From: Bacteroidales bacterium
GTDB taxonomy: Bacteria; Bacteroidota; Bacteroidia; Bacteroidales; Muribaculaceae
Direction: 5' to 3'
Length of the DNA stretch: 39,402 bases
Assembly (NCBI GenBank): GCA_900766975.1
Contig: CAAFXO010000005.1
Coordinates: 1 to 39,402 of the forward strand
Program-made: the position numbers and the translations under genes
Part shown: piece after piece, positions 31,605 through 38,414 of the stretch
Layout of the letters: each line of letters starts with the position of its first letter
How positions within the stretch are numbered: position 1 is the first letter of the stretch
The notes under the pieces: model-generated
Told to the model about the DNA's origin: nothing
The model's input: only the letters and a program-made list of their open reading frames with translations
The model's database searches: none

Positions 31605-33023
31605 ATGGGGAAATACGGGAAATGGCTATTGTCGCTTTATCAAAAAGGCACACTCTTGACAGAAGACCTTTATAAAGCGCATAGCTACCTCGATTGCTTC
31701 AATCGTTTCCACAGAAGATTAACAGGCAGTAAAGATATTAACCAAATCAAGTCGCTGCCAGATTTATATGACGTAGTCAAAGACTTCCTCGATATCCCCG
31801 AAGAGATTGCCAACGAAACGACCAATGAAGAAAAAAGGATAAAAGAGAACGAGGCACGCCGACTGTATGAAGATAAGGATTGGCTTGTGATACAACCGCT
31901 CACGCAACAAGCAGCAATAATCTATGGACGTGGAACACAATGGTGTACCGCGGCAACCCGCTCGTACAATCATTTTGAGCATTACAATTCGCAAGGTCCG
32001 CTATTTGTTCTGATTTCCAAAAAGGACAACCGAAAATATCAGTTACATTTCGAATCTCATACCTGTTGCGACGAGACAGACAGGTCGATTCTATCGCCTA
32101 TCGCCGAATCTATCAACATGTCTGTAGGATTGGCACAATTTTGTCAGAAGCACGGCTGGTATGACTTGTTTAAATTGAACAACTATGTAGTTCAGTTCGT
32201 AGGCAACCGATTTATAAAATTGGATAACTGTTATTACTATTTCAACATTAACGGTAAAATAATCGACGGTATCATTGCCGACAAAGTATACCGATATACT
32301 TGGGGGAATACTGCCCTATACCAGCTTTGTAGAAACAAAAAATGGAATCTTATTTGGGCTTCGGAAGAAAACACAATATTTCATGATTGGTATGATGAAA
32401 TCAGGATGTTAAGTCGAGGCATAGTGATTGCATCCAACAACGGAAAGCATCGAGTGTATTCTCTCTATGTAGAAATGTTTTTCGATGAATTCTTAAAGCA
32501 GAACTACTGCTGCTTCGAAACGATTTGCAAGACCTTTGCTTCGTTTACCTCAGAGGACCGACTTACCGACCTGAGTGTTATAGACAGATTGGTGTTTAAG
32601 CAGGCTGAAGATCCGGAAGACTATTTGGAGTATCTCAAAATATTCGGATCGTCAGCGGTGTATAAAAAGCGAGCAAGATACAAGGTCGCAATCCCAATTA
32701 TCCAATCCGTTGCTGCTATGGTGGGAATAGTCAGTGCAGTGTGTGCTGCAATTGGATTCTCCGGCGACTGTAGCATTTTGGGAAAAGTCGGAGTAATTGC
32801 ATTTATCATAAGTTTTGCGATATTAGGCATTGCTAAATTTACGCAAAAATTAGTAGAGAATCTCATTAAGAGCATTGCTTTTCTCGCAGTGTCCGGCTCG
32901 CTAATGTATATACTTGTAGAATATGGTCCTACCATCTTTTTTGTTACCATAGCGGTAGTGTTAGTACTGCTTTTGGTCAGCATTAAAATATATAGTTACT
33001 TCAAATTAAAGAGGAAGCACTGA
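31605..33023 (+). CDS. WCTA-motif accessory protein with four C-terminal membrane segments
   Basis: From ATG 31605 the product has 472 residues; the real N-terminus probably lies further upstream. Residues 1-30 (KMGKYGKWLLSLYQKGTL region) and 90-160 (WLVIQPLTQQAAIIYGRGTQ, then WCTA at 113-116, YNSQGPLFVLI at 127-137 and YQLHFE at 145-150) resemble uncharacterised proteins of tailed phages that share a GxGTxWCTA block. Residues 170-350 are a Tyr/Trp-rich region with repeat-like strands. Four hydrophobic helices end the protein (about 361-385, 392-413, 420-440 and 445-467). No signal peptide is seen. The gene is AT-rich compared with neighbours and flanked by inverted copies of the dispersed repeat, both suggesting transfer. 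The function is unknown. Confidence 0.75.
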   Translation: MGKYGKWLLSLYQKGTLLTEDLYKAHSYLDCFNRFHRRLTGSKDINQIKSLPDLYDVVKDFLDIPEEIANETTNEEKRIKENEARRLYEDKDWLVIQPLTQQAAIIYGRGTQWCTAATRSYNHFEHYNSQGPLFVLISKKDNRKYQLHFESHTCCDETDRSILSPIAESINMSVGLAQFCQKHGWYDLFKLNNYVVQFVGNRFIKLDNCYYYFNINGKIIDGIIADKVYRYTWGNTALYQLCRNKKWNLIWASEENTIFHDWYDEIRMLSRGIVIASNNGKHRVYSLYVEMFFDEFLKQNYCCFETICKTFASFTSEDRLTDLSVIDRLVFKQAEDPEDYLEYLKIFGSSAVYKKRARYKVAIPIIQSVAAMVGIVSAVCAAIGFSGDCSILGKVGVIAFIISFAILGIAKFTQKLVENLIKSIAFLAVSGSLMYILVEYGPTIFFVTIAVVLVLLLVSIKIYSYFKLKRKH

Positions 33024-33036
33024 ATTATCTCGAAGA

Positions 33037-33060
33037 TAAGCGCGCGTTCCTTAAAAATTT
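33037..33060 (-). repeat. Dispersed repeat, copy J
   Basis: Minus-oriented copy ending TAAGCGCGCGTTCCTTAAAA on the plus strand, 14 nt after the WCTA gene stop. With copy I it forms an inverted pair enclosing that gene; it also marks the left end of the FGE fragment. Confidence 0.75.
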
Positions 33061-33398
33061 GTGTGGGATTCTTAGTCGGAGCTCTCATAATGAGCAAAAA
33101 TCCTTCGACATTCCAAAATGTCGATTCATTGCCCGTGGAGAATGTATCCCTGGTAGACTGCTTGGAGTTTGTACACAAGCTCGATTTCGTGTCGGGACAA
33201 AAATTCCATATCCCCACATATTCCCAGTGGCTCTATGCCGAATATCTGAGCAATAGTCTCTCCGCGGAGCCGCCTGTGTTGGATAGCATCGCCTGGTATA
33301 AGGATAATGCCGGGAATATGACCCATGCAGTTAAGGAACGCGCACTTAGTAGTTTGATTAAGGGGGCTTCGGTGGAGCCTTTGCGGAATTTTGGCTGA
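33061..33398 (+). pseudogene. Internal fragment of a formylglycine-generating-enzyme (SUMF1) family gene
   Basis: An open frame (GTG at 33063) encodes about 90 family-like residues: SKNPSTFQNVDSLPVENVS (compare NPS-x-F...PVENVSW in FGE/GldK-type proteins), DCLEFVHKL, GQKFHIPTYSQWLYAEYLS (family: LPTEAEWEYA) and IAWYKDNAGNMTHAVK (family: AWY-x-NS-x-x-x-THPV). The regions before and after, with the catalytic cysteines, are missing. The similarity begins a few codons after repeat copy J and stops at copy K (33331-33348). Key positions are altered (Trp to Leu, Glu-rich motif changed). It is almost certainly a decayed fragment. Confidence 0.75.
33331..33348 (+). repeat. Dispersed repeat, copy K
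   Basis: TTAAGGAACGCGCACTTA, one base off the core. It lies exactly where similarity of the FGE fragment ends. Confidence 0.7.
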
Positions 33399-33405
33399 TT
33401 AAATA

Positions 33406-33460
33406 CAATATTATCCGTCTAAATCGTCATTTTTTTTGACGATTTAGACGGATAATATTG
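33406..33460. repeat. Perfect 24-bp inverted repeat with T7 loop
   Basis: 33406-33429 and 33437-33460 are exact reverse complements separated by seven T. It could end transcription from the left, but no U-tract follows the stem; instead a run of eight G lies at about 33466-33473. The remainder of 33399-33660 has no gene that I can support. Confidence 0.8.
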
Positions 33461-33539
33461 GTTTCGGGGGGGGAGAATATAATTGAAATAAACCTATGGG
33501 TGGAGTTAAGGCGAATATAATTTTCTACATTTTATCGCC

Positions 33540-33578
33540 AAATATTTTAAGGAACGCGCTCTAAGAAACGCGCTCTTA
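33540..33578 (+). repeat. Dispersed repeats, tandem copies L and M
   Basis: Copy L (33540-33564) is complete: A/T run, TTTTAAGGAACGCGCTCTAA. Copy M (33563-33578) follows at once as AAGAAACGCGCTCTTA. They share the CTAAG junction. Confidence 0.75.
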
Positions 33579-33662
33579 CTTCCTTACTATTACTTTGGAT
33601 GTGGTGTTTTCAATAATTTTGAGAATATTATCAGAAATCGCTTAAAAATTTTTTGTGTTATG

Positions 33663-33695
33663 TTGTTACGGGTTCGAAATTTTTTTATAACTTTG
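33663..33695 (+). promoter_or_regulatory. Promoter candidate followed by a 5' hairpin
   Basis: TTG (33663-33665), 22 bp, TAACTTTG (33688-33695). Soon after lies the hairpin CAGAAGCCCGGTCGGGATTC (33710-33731). A partial repeat-like TAAGCGCTCTTTC is at 33767-33779. Confidence 0.5.
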
Positions 33696-33854
33696 TGGCG
33701 GATCGCTTGCAGAAGCCCGGTCGGGATTCTGTGGGTGGGTCGGTCAAAATAATAGAAAGCGTTTACTAAGCGCTCTTTCTTGACTTTCCGAAATCTGGTA
33801 AATTTCATTCACTGTCAAGAATGGTGCAAACAGTAGATGCCTGTGGATATGTTA

Positions 33855-33862
33855 TATCTTTG
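33855..33862 (+). promoter_or_regulatory. -7 box of the structured leader
   Basis: TATCTTTG. A start about 7 nt downstream would begin the transcript just before the first GCGTGAG (33871). No TTG at 19-21 bp. Confidence 0.45.
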
Positions 33863-33865
33863 CAG

Positions 33866-34003
33866 ATAATGCGTGAGCATCATCTCGAGTGCATATTTCA
33901 TATTTGCGTGAGGCTTCTGCAGGTTTGCTCGTTCGGCAGTGAAGGGCATACCAGAGCCTCGGAAGGTGGAACGAGCAGACAGTATGGACTCTCACGCTTT
34001 TGT
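33866..34003 (+). ncRNA. Candidate structured RNA upstream of the lipoprotein/TonB genes
   Basis: Outer helix GCGTGAG (33906-33912) pairs with CTCACGC (33991-33997). Inner helix GTTTGCTCGTTC (33923-33934) pairs with GAACGAGCAGAC (33969-33980): 12 bp with one G-U. Inside is a small hairpin, CCT-CGGA-AGG (33957-33966). GCGTGAG also occurs at 33871-33877 and could replace the first strand. The end, CTCACGC followed by TTTTGTGTTTT, is terminator-like. I do not recognise a known riboswitch, SRP or 6S consensus. It may be a leader element or an independent small RNA. Confidence 0.6.
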
Positions 34004-34024
34004 GTTTTCTAATCCTAACTTAAT

Positions 34025-34057
34025 GCTTATGAAGTGAGTCGATAGGCTTTTGTTTTT
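34025..34057 (+). terminator. Terminator-like hairpin directly before the lipoprotein start
   Basis: GCTTAT (34025-34030) pairs with ATAGGC (34042-34047), with one U-G pair, followed by TTTTGTTTTT. It ends five bases before the ATG at 34062. Its loop contains GTGAGTC, which can pair instead with CTCAC at 33991-33995. Confidence 0.55.
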
Positions 34058-34061
34058 ATCA

Positions 34062-35366
34062 ATGAAATGTTCTACTTTTAAATGTCTTATGGTGGGTATG
34101 ATGGCCGTAAGCCTCGTGTCATGTAAGGATGATGACAAGTTGACAGATCTGTCGGATGGCTCCGGCACAATGGAGCAGATGACTCCCACTCAGAGCAAAG
34201 CATTCTTAGAGCAAACTGCCAATGAAGCTATGGCTATGCTCAATCCGAATGATCAAAGAGACCTGATAGAGCTCTGCTCATACTTCTCTGACGTGTATGG
34301 CGACTATGAACTGCCTGAAAACTTCGATGTCGAAGATGATCGTTATGACGAGAGACGTTTTGCCAATGACCTCTCACGTTCGGCAACTCGTGGCGATGGC
34401 GACGGCATGACTCGCGCGGCTGTGGAGTATGTCTACAACCTTGATTTCGACCAATTCAAAGGAATCTATGAAGCCTTCGAACGCAACGAAGAGTGGAAGA
34501 GAGTGGGCAATAGCAATGACATCGTGTTCCGCTTCAACAACTATGAGGGTGAGGCATGCGAACTCAAGGTCACCGGCTCGTCAGAGTATTCCGATGGTAG
34601 CTTCTCCATCACAATGGAAGATGATGGCTATTATTACAGCGAAGATGAACGTTATAACGTTGACTTCAGATTCCCCACTTCCGTGTCTGTATCGCTGACT
34701 GAGAATGGAACTCAATTAGCCTCTGTCAAGTTGAACTCCAAGATCGATGTTGCCGGTCACAACTTCTCACTCGATGTGACTGTAACTGCCGCCAATATCG
34801 TAGCTACATCCAAGGTATCAGGCACTGACACCAAGGTGTTTGAATCAGTTACTACAACCGTGGGTGGAAAGAATTTCGCTACTTCACAAGCTTCCGCCAC
34901 CGGCAATCACCTGTGTGACATAACTTTCTACGACAAATATTTCGATGATGGCAAAGATCAAGAGATGGCTGTATCTCAGCTCTTTACCAGTGGAGAGGCT
35001 ACTGCCACAGTAATCGACAAGGTTAGCGTGGATGCCACCATGACTTGGGGCATCGATATGTGGGATGCTCTCGCCTGCTGGGCTGAAGATGAGAGAGAGG
35101 CAAAGTCTTTTGTCAGCACTCTTAACGCCAACATCAATGCTATCGTAAGATACAACAACAAGAAGACTGAGCAGGCAAGACTCTCTTGGGATTATACCAA
35201 AGATAAATATTATGACGATTGCGATATCGAGCCTCAGTTGGTATTCCCTGATGGCACCACCTATTTCGTGGTAGACTATTTCGAGAAGGGCTTCTCAAGT
35301 GTCGAAGATAGCTGGTATAGCCTTTCTCGTAAGTACAGATCTGTTTGGAACAGCGTAAGAAAGTAG
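34062..35366 (+). CDS. Surface lipoprotein of unknown function
   Basis: A 434-residue protein. The lipobox LVSC places Cys at residue 21, and the following KDDDK resembles the acidic export signal that sends Bacteroidetes lipoproteins to the cell surface. The start at ATG 34062 (MKCSTFKCLMVGMMAVS) is preferred over an in-frame TTG 12 nt upstream inside the T-run. Residues 40-110 are helical and acidic, the middle (about 130-300) is strand-rich (DIVFRFNNYEGEACELKVTG, SVSVSLTENGTQLASVKLN), and the C-terminus is helical with Trp/Tyr. I do not recognise a family. It is the first gene of a three-gene unit with a TonB receptor and a DUF4249 lipoprotein. Confidence 0.82.
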   Translation: MKCSTFKCLMVGMMAVSLVSCKDDDKLTDLSDGSGTMEQMTPTQSKAFLEQTANEAMAMLNPNDQRDLIELCSYFSDVYGDYELPENFDVEDDRYDERRFANDLSRSATRGDGDGMTRAAVEYVYNLDFDQFKGIYEAFERNEEWKRVGNSNDIVFRFNNYEGEACELKVTGSSEYSDGSFSITMEDDGYYYSEDERYNVDFRFPTSVSVSLTENGTQLASVKLNSKIDVAGHNFSLDVTVTAANIVATSKVSGTDTKVFESVTTTVGGKNFATSQASATGNHLCDITFYDKYFDDGKDQEMAVSQLFTSGEATATVIDKVSVDATMTWGIDMWDALACWAEDEREAKSFVSTLNANINAIVRYNNKKTEQARLSWDYTKDKYYDDCDIEPQLVFPDGTTYFVVDYFEKGFSSVEDSWYSLSRKYRSVWNSVRK

Positions 35367-35394
35367 GTTGAGACTACAAGCGATTATATACGAT

Positions 35395-37443
35395 ATGTCT
35401 CTTGGAACAGCCTTAAAGGAGATACCTTCGGGGCTGTTCCTCTTTTTTGTATTCTTTACTCTCCCGTTGTGGGGCCAAGAGGTGGAAGATACACTCTCGA
35501 CATCGCTTCAAGAGGTGGAGGTGAGTGCCTTTCAGAATAAGAATATTCGGCGTGGCGGTTCTGTCGATTATAATCCAGATTCATTCCTGACCGGCATCAG
35601 AGTGATGGGTGAGGCTGACCCCCTCAACCAGCTGAAACTCCTGTCGGGTGTGCGAACTGTTGGCGATTATGGTTCGGGATTTATGATCGATGGCAATACG
35701 CCGTCGCAGTCATTGTTTCGCATAGATGGAGTGCCGGTGTTCTTCCCCTACCGTTTTGGCGGTATCTTCTCGACATTCAATGGACCTCACTTCGAGAGGA
35801 TGAATTTCGAGAGGGGATTCCATCATGCCTCCATGCCGGCACGCTTGGGCTCGATGGTCGATTTTGACACCGGTGCCGCTGTCTGCCGAGATTTCTCTGG
35901 AGTTGCCAATGTCGGCATGACCTCTTCAGCGATTACGCTGAAGATTCCGATATCCGGAAAAGTTGAGATAAGGGCATCGGGCAGAATATCTTATATCGAT
36001 GAGATATATGGCAAATGGTTGAAGGGGAAAGATTCTGACATCAAATATCGTTTTTGGGATGCCAATCTTACTGCTCGATGGCTCATCGACAATGCCAATA
36101 CGCTGACATTCAATACTTTCATCAGTGAAGATCGTCTCAAGTATAGCGACACCAACTATGCGATGGACAATCATCTGACCTGGGGTAATTACCTGGCCTC
36201 TCTCTCATGGCGTCATCGAGGCAATCATGATATGACCCACCGCATATATTGGTCGGGGTTTCGCAATCGATTTGACATCATCCTGCCACAAGCATCGATG
36301 AAGATGCCCTCCGATCTCTCTATGATTGGTGCATCGGGAGATATTGTCACTTGGCTCAGGGATAATAGCATCAAGATGGGTTATGGCTATGAGCTCAACA
36401 CCTATTTTGAGGATGTCGGCAGGGTGGCGGTGACCGGATTTGAGGACAGGTCTACTCCCGAGAGGGGGAATCAGCACCCTTTCGAAGCAAGAATCTATGC
36501 CGATGTCAATATCCCTTTTGCCGATCGTTTCAGTTTGGATGCCGGATTGTCAGCGATGCTTTTCTGCAATTCGGATGGTTATAAATCGCTATCGCCCGAT
36601 CCGCGTCTGACCCTTGCGATGGATTTAGGCCCGGGGCAAATCAGTGCCCACTTCGGTCGCTATTCGCAATATCTGCATCAAGTCGGGTTCTCTCAGATCG
36701 GCCTTGCCAGCGATTTCTGGATCTCTTCGCGGCGGGGACTGCCGGGAGAATCGTCCTACAATTTTGAATTGGATTATACCGGAAGAGTATCCGCTCTATC
36801 TTTCTCGGTGACTGCCTATTACAAGATAGTGCGCAACGAGTCGGAATATGTGGGCCAAATTCTGGAAATGCTTGATGCCGATTATAATCCGGTCTCTTGT
36901 ATCAGAAATTCTAATGGCTATAACTGGGGTATCCGATTTAACACGAACCTGACAATCGGGAAGTTCAGGGCTGTGGTAGGAGGCAGTTATGGCATGGCCA
37001 AGAGGAGAGATCAGGAGACAAATGAATATTTCCGGGCTATCTCCGATCCCGGCGTTTCATTGAATGCCGATCTGGTGTATTCGCTCAATCGGCATTGGGA
37101 GTTCGGAGCAGTTTTCAGATATTCTACCGGACGTCCATATACACCCGCCAAACTATTATATATGATAGGCGGTAACGTTATCACCGAGTATGGTCGGCAG
37201 AACTCAGCTCTCTTCCCGGCTACCCATCAACTTGACTTATCGGCAACTTGGAAGACTACCTCAAAGGTAGGTAATCATCAGTTGGACCACCTGGTCAACG
37301 CGTCGCTGATCAACGCCTACGGACATAAGAATCTGGAGATTATGAGCTATTTCTTCGATACTTCGAAGGGCACGTTCGGGGTAAAGAGGGTCTATTCGTT
37401 ATATCGGTTCTTCCCGTCGGTGAGTTATACGATAAAGTTTTGA
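35395..37443 (+). CDS. TonB-dependent outer-membrane receptor
   Basis: From ATG 35395 the product has about 682 residues: signal peptide (hydrophobic LFLFFVFFTLPLWG, then QEVEDTL), a short TonB-box-like acidic segment, a plug domain (NQLKLLSGVRTVGDYGSGFM, FRIDGVPVFFPYRFGG), and a beta-barrel ending in aromatic Phe (FFPSVSYTIKF). The N-terminal carboxypeptidase-like domain of SusC proteins is absent. An upstream TTG at 35368 is less likely as start. The receptor would import a bulky or scarce substrate with energy from TonB/ExbBD. The substrate is unknown. A DUF4249 lipoprotein gene follows after 12 nt, a known receptor/lipoprotein pairing. A hairpin with a T-run lies within the signal-peptide codons. 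Confidence 0.9.
   Translation: MSLGTALKEIPSGLFLFFVFFTLPLWGQEVEDTLSTSLQEVEVSAFQNKNIRRGGSVDYNPDSFLTGIRVMGEADPLNQLKLLSGVRTVGDYGSGFMIDGNTPSQSLFRIDGVPVFFPYRFGGIFSTFNGPHFERMNFERGFHHASMPARLGSMVDFDTGAAVCRDFSGVANVGMTSSAITLKIPISGKVEIRASGRISYIDEIYGKWLKGKDSDIKYRFWDANLTARWLIDNANTLTFNTFISEDRLKYSDTNYAMDNHLTWGNYLASLSWRHRGNHDMTHRIYWSGFRNRFDIILPQASMKMPSDLSMIGASGDIVTWLRDNSIKMGYGYELNTYFEDVGRVAVTGFEDRSTPERGNQHPFEARIYADVNIPFADRFSLDAGLSAMLFCNSDGYKSLSPDPRLTLAMDLGPGQISAHFGRYSQYLHQVGFSQIGLASDFWISSRRGLPGESSYNFELDYTGRVSALSFSVTAYYKIVRNESEYVGQILEMLDADYNPVSCIRNSNGYNWGIRFNTNLTIGKFRAVVGGSYGMAKRRDQETNEYFRAISDPGVSLNADLVYSLNRHWEFGAVFRYSTGRPYTPAKLLYMIGGNVITEYGRQNSALFPATHQLDLSATWKTTSKVGNHQLDHLVNASLINAYGHKNLEIMSYFFDTSKGTFGVKRVYSLYRFFPSVSYTIKF
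35404..35448 (+). terminator. Terminator-like hairpin inside the receptor's signal-peptide codons
   Basis: GGAACAGCC (35404-35412) pairs perfectly with GGCTGTTCC (35432-35440), with an inner GG/CC, followed by TCTTTTTT. It lies 38 nt after the lipoprotein stop and can reduce transcription of the downstream pair. Confidence 0.75.
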
Positions 37444-37455
37444 AATAGAGGAGTT

Positions 37456-38298
37456 ATGAAGAAGATGATATATGGTAAGTTTATGATAGCTTCCGTGATA
37501 ATCTTGCTTGCGGCAGGTTGTAGCAGTGACTTGACTTATCAGCCTGTGATGCCTGTGATTGAGGGATGGATTGGTACTGACGAATATCCGGAAGTGATCT
37601 TTACTGCTACGGTTTCGCCCGAAGAGAAGAATGTTACGATAGCCGACAAGGTGATAAGATGGGGCAAGGTTACGATCTCGGATGGGGAGAATGAGGTGAT
37701 ACTTACAGGGGATCCGGAATTTGAATATATGCCCCCATATCGATATATCACCAACAAGATGAAGGGGGAGGTAGGTAAGACCTATCGGATAGAGGCAGAG
37801 TATGAAGATCTGTATGCCACTGCGGAGTGTCGGATGTTGCCACCCACACCTATTCAGTCGATTACATTCTCGCCGATCGAGGGTAACGACACGCTTCGAA
37901 GCGGCGAGCTGACATTTATCAGTCCTGAAGATACACCGGCTTATTACTATGTCACGATGGGTAATGTCGACGAGCGCAGTCGTCCGCTCCCCACGATGAT
38001 GGGAGTGTACAAAGCGGAAGAGCCGGGTAAAATCATCAGCATACCCCTCTTCAATCCGAAAAATAAATTCGAAGGACAATCCTTTGTGCCTCAACTCCGG
38101 GTAGGGGATAATCTTGAGATAACCCTGTGTAGGGTCACCGAGGAGGTGTATGAGTTTTGGAAGTCGTATGACAATGCGATGATGTTCGGAGCATCACAGT
38201 TTCTGAACTCCGCGCATTCAGTAAGAGGCAACATCCGGGGAGGCCTCGGCGTTTGGAGTGTCCAAGGCACCACCTCCCAACGCATCCAAGTCCAATAA
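37456..38298 (+). CDS. DUF4249-family lipoprotein, partner of the TonB receptor
   Basis: A 280-residue protein with signal peptide and lipobox LAAGC (Cys at about residue 22). The early MPVIEGWIGTDEYPEVIFTA, the middle GKTYRIEAEYEDLYATAEC and the C-terminal GNIRGGLGVWSVQG match DUF4249, a Bacteroidetes family encoded next to TonB receptors that lack the SusC extension. It probably sits on the outer face of the outer membrane and helps the receptor capture its ligand, in analogy to SusD; this role is inferred from position. The last residues are Gln/Arg/Ile/Gln/Val/Gln. Repeat copy O lies 15 nt after the stop. Confidence 0.9.
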   Translation: MKKMIYGKFMIASVIILLAAGCSSDLTYQPVMPVIEGWIGTDEYPEVIFTATVSPEEKNVTIADKVIRWGKVTISDGENEVILTGDPEFEYMPPYRYITNKMKGEVGKTYRIEAEYEDLYATAECRMLPPTPIQSITFSPIEGNDTLRSGELTFISPEDTPAYYYVTMGNVDERSRPLPTMMGVYKAEEPGKIISIPLFNPKNKFEGQSFVPQLRVGDNLEITLCRVTEEVYEFWKSYDNAMMFGASQFLNSAHSVRGNIRGGLGVWSVQGTTSQRIQVQ

Positions 38299-38312
38299 CC
38301 CCCCACCAAAAC

Positions 38313-38338
38313 AAAATTTAAGGAACGCGCTCTAAAGG
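38313..38338 (+). repeat. Dispersed repeat, copy O
   Basis: AAAATTTAAGGAACGCGCTC followed by TAAAGG, a full-length copy between the convergent DUF4249 and galE genes. Confidence 0.75.
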
Positions 38339-38352
38339 ACCGAAATATAATC

Positions 38353-38386
38353 AAAAAGGCTGCCTAACTTTGATTGTTAGACAGCC
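38353..38386 (-). terminator. Terminator of galE
   Basis: GGCTGCCTAAC (38358-38368) pairs with GTTAGACAGCC (38376-38386) with one mismatch. On the minus strand it is followed by TTTTTGATT. Confidence 0.8.
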
Positions 38387-38414
38387 TCTTGCTAATTCTT
38401 GATGGTTGAGGGGA

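Noticed and set aside
33590..33808. 72-codon minus-strand frame
   Set aside because: Very basic, aromatic composition and overlap with promoter and hairpin elements; more likely non-coding.
33906..33997. 4.5S SRP RNA, because of CGGAAGG and GAGCAGAC
   Set aside because: The GGAA tetraloop and AGCA segment are too far apart, and the conserved domain IV (AGG-CCGGAAGGGAGCA) is missing.
2795..38338. CRISPR array made of the short repeats
   Set aside because: Copies are scattered, in both orientations and with irregular spacing from 15 bp to many kb; no cas genes are seen.
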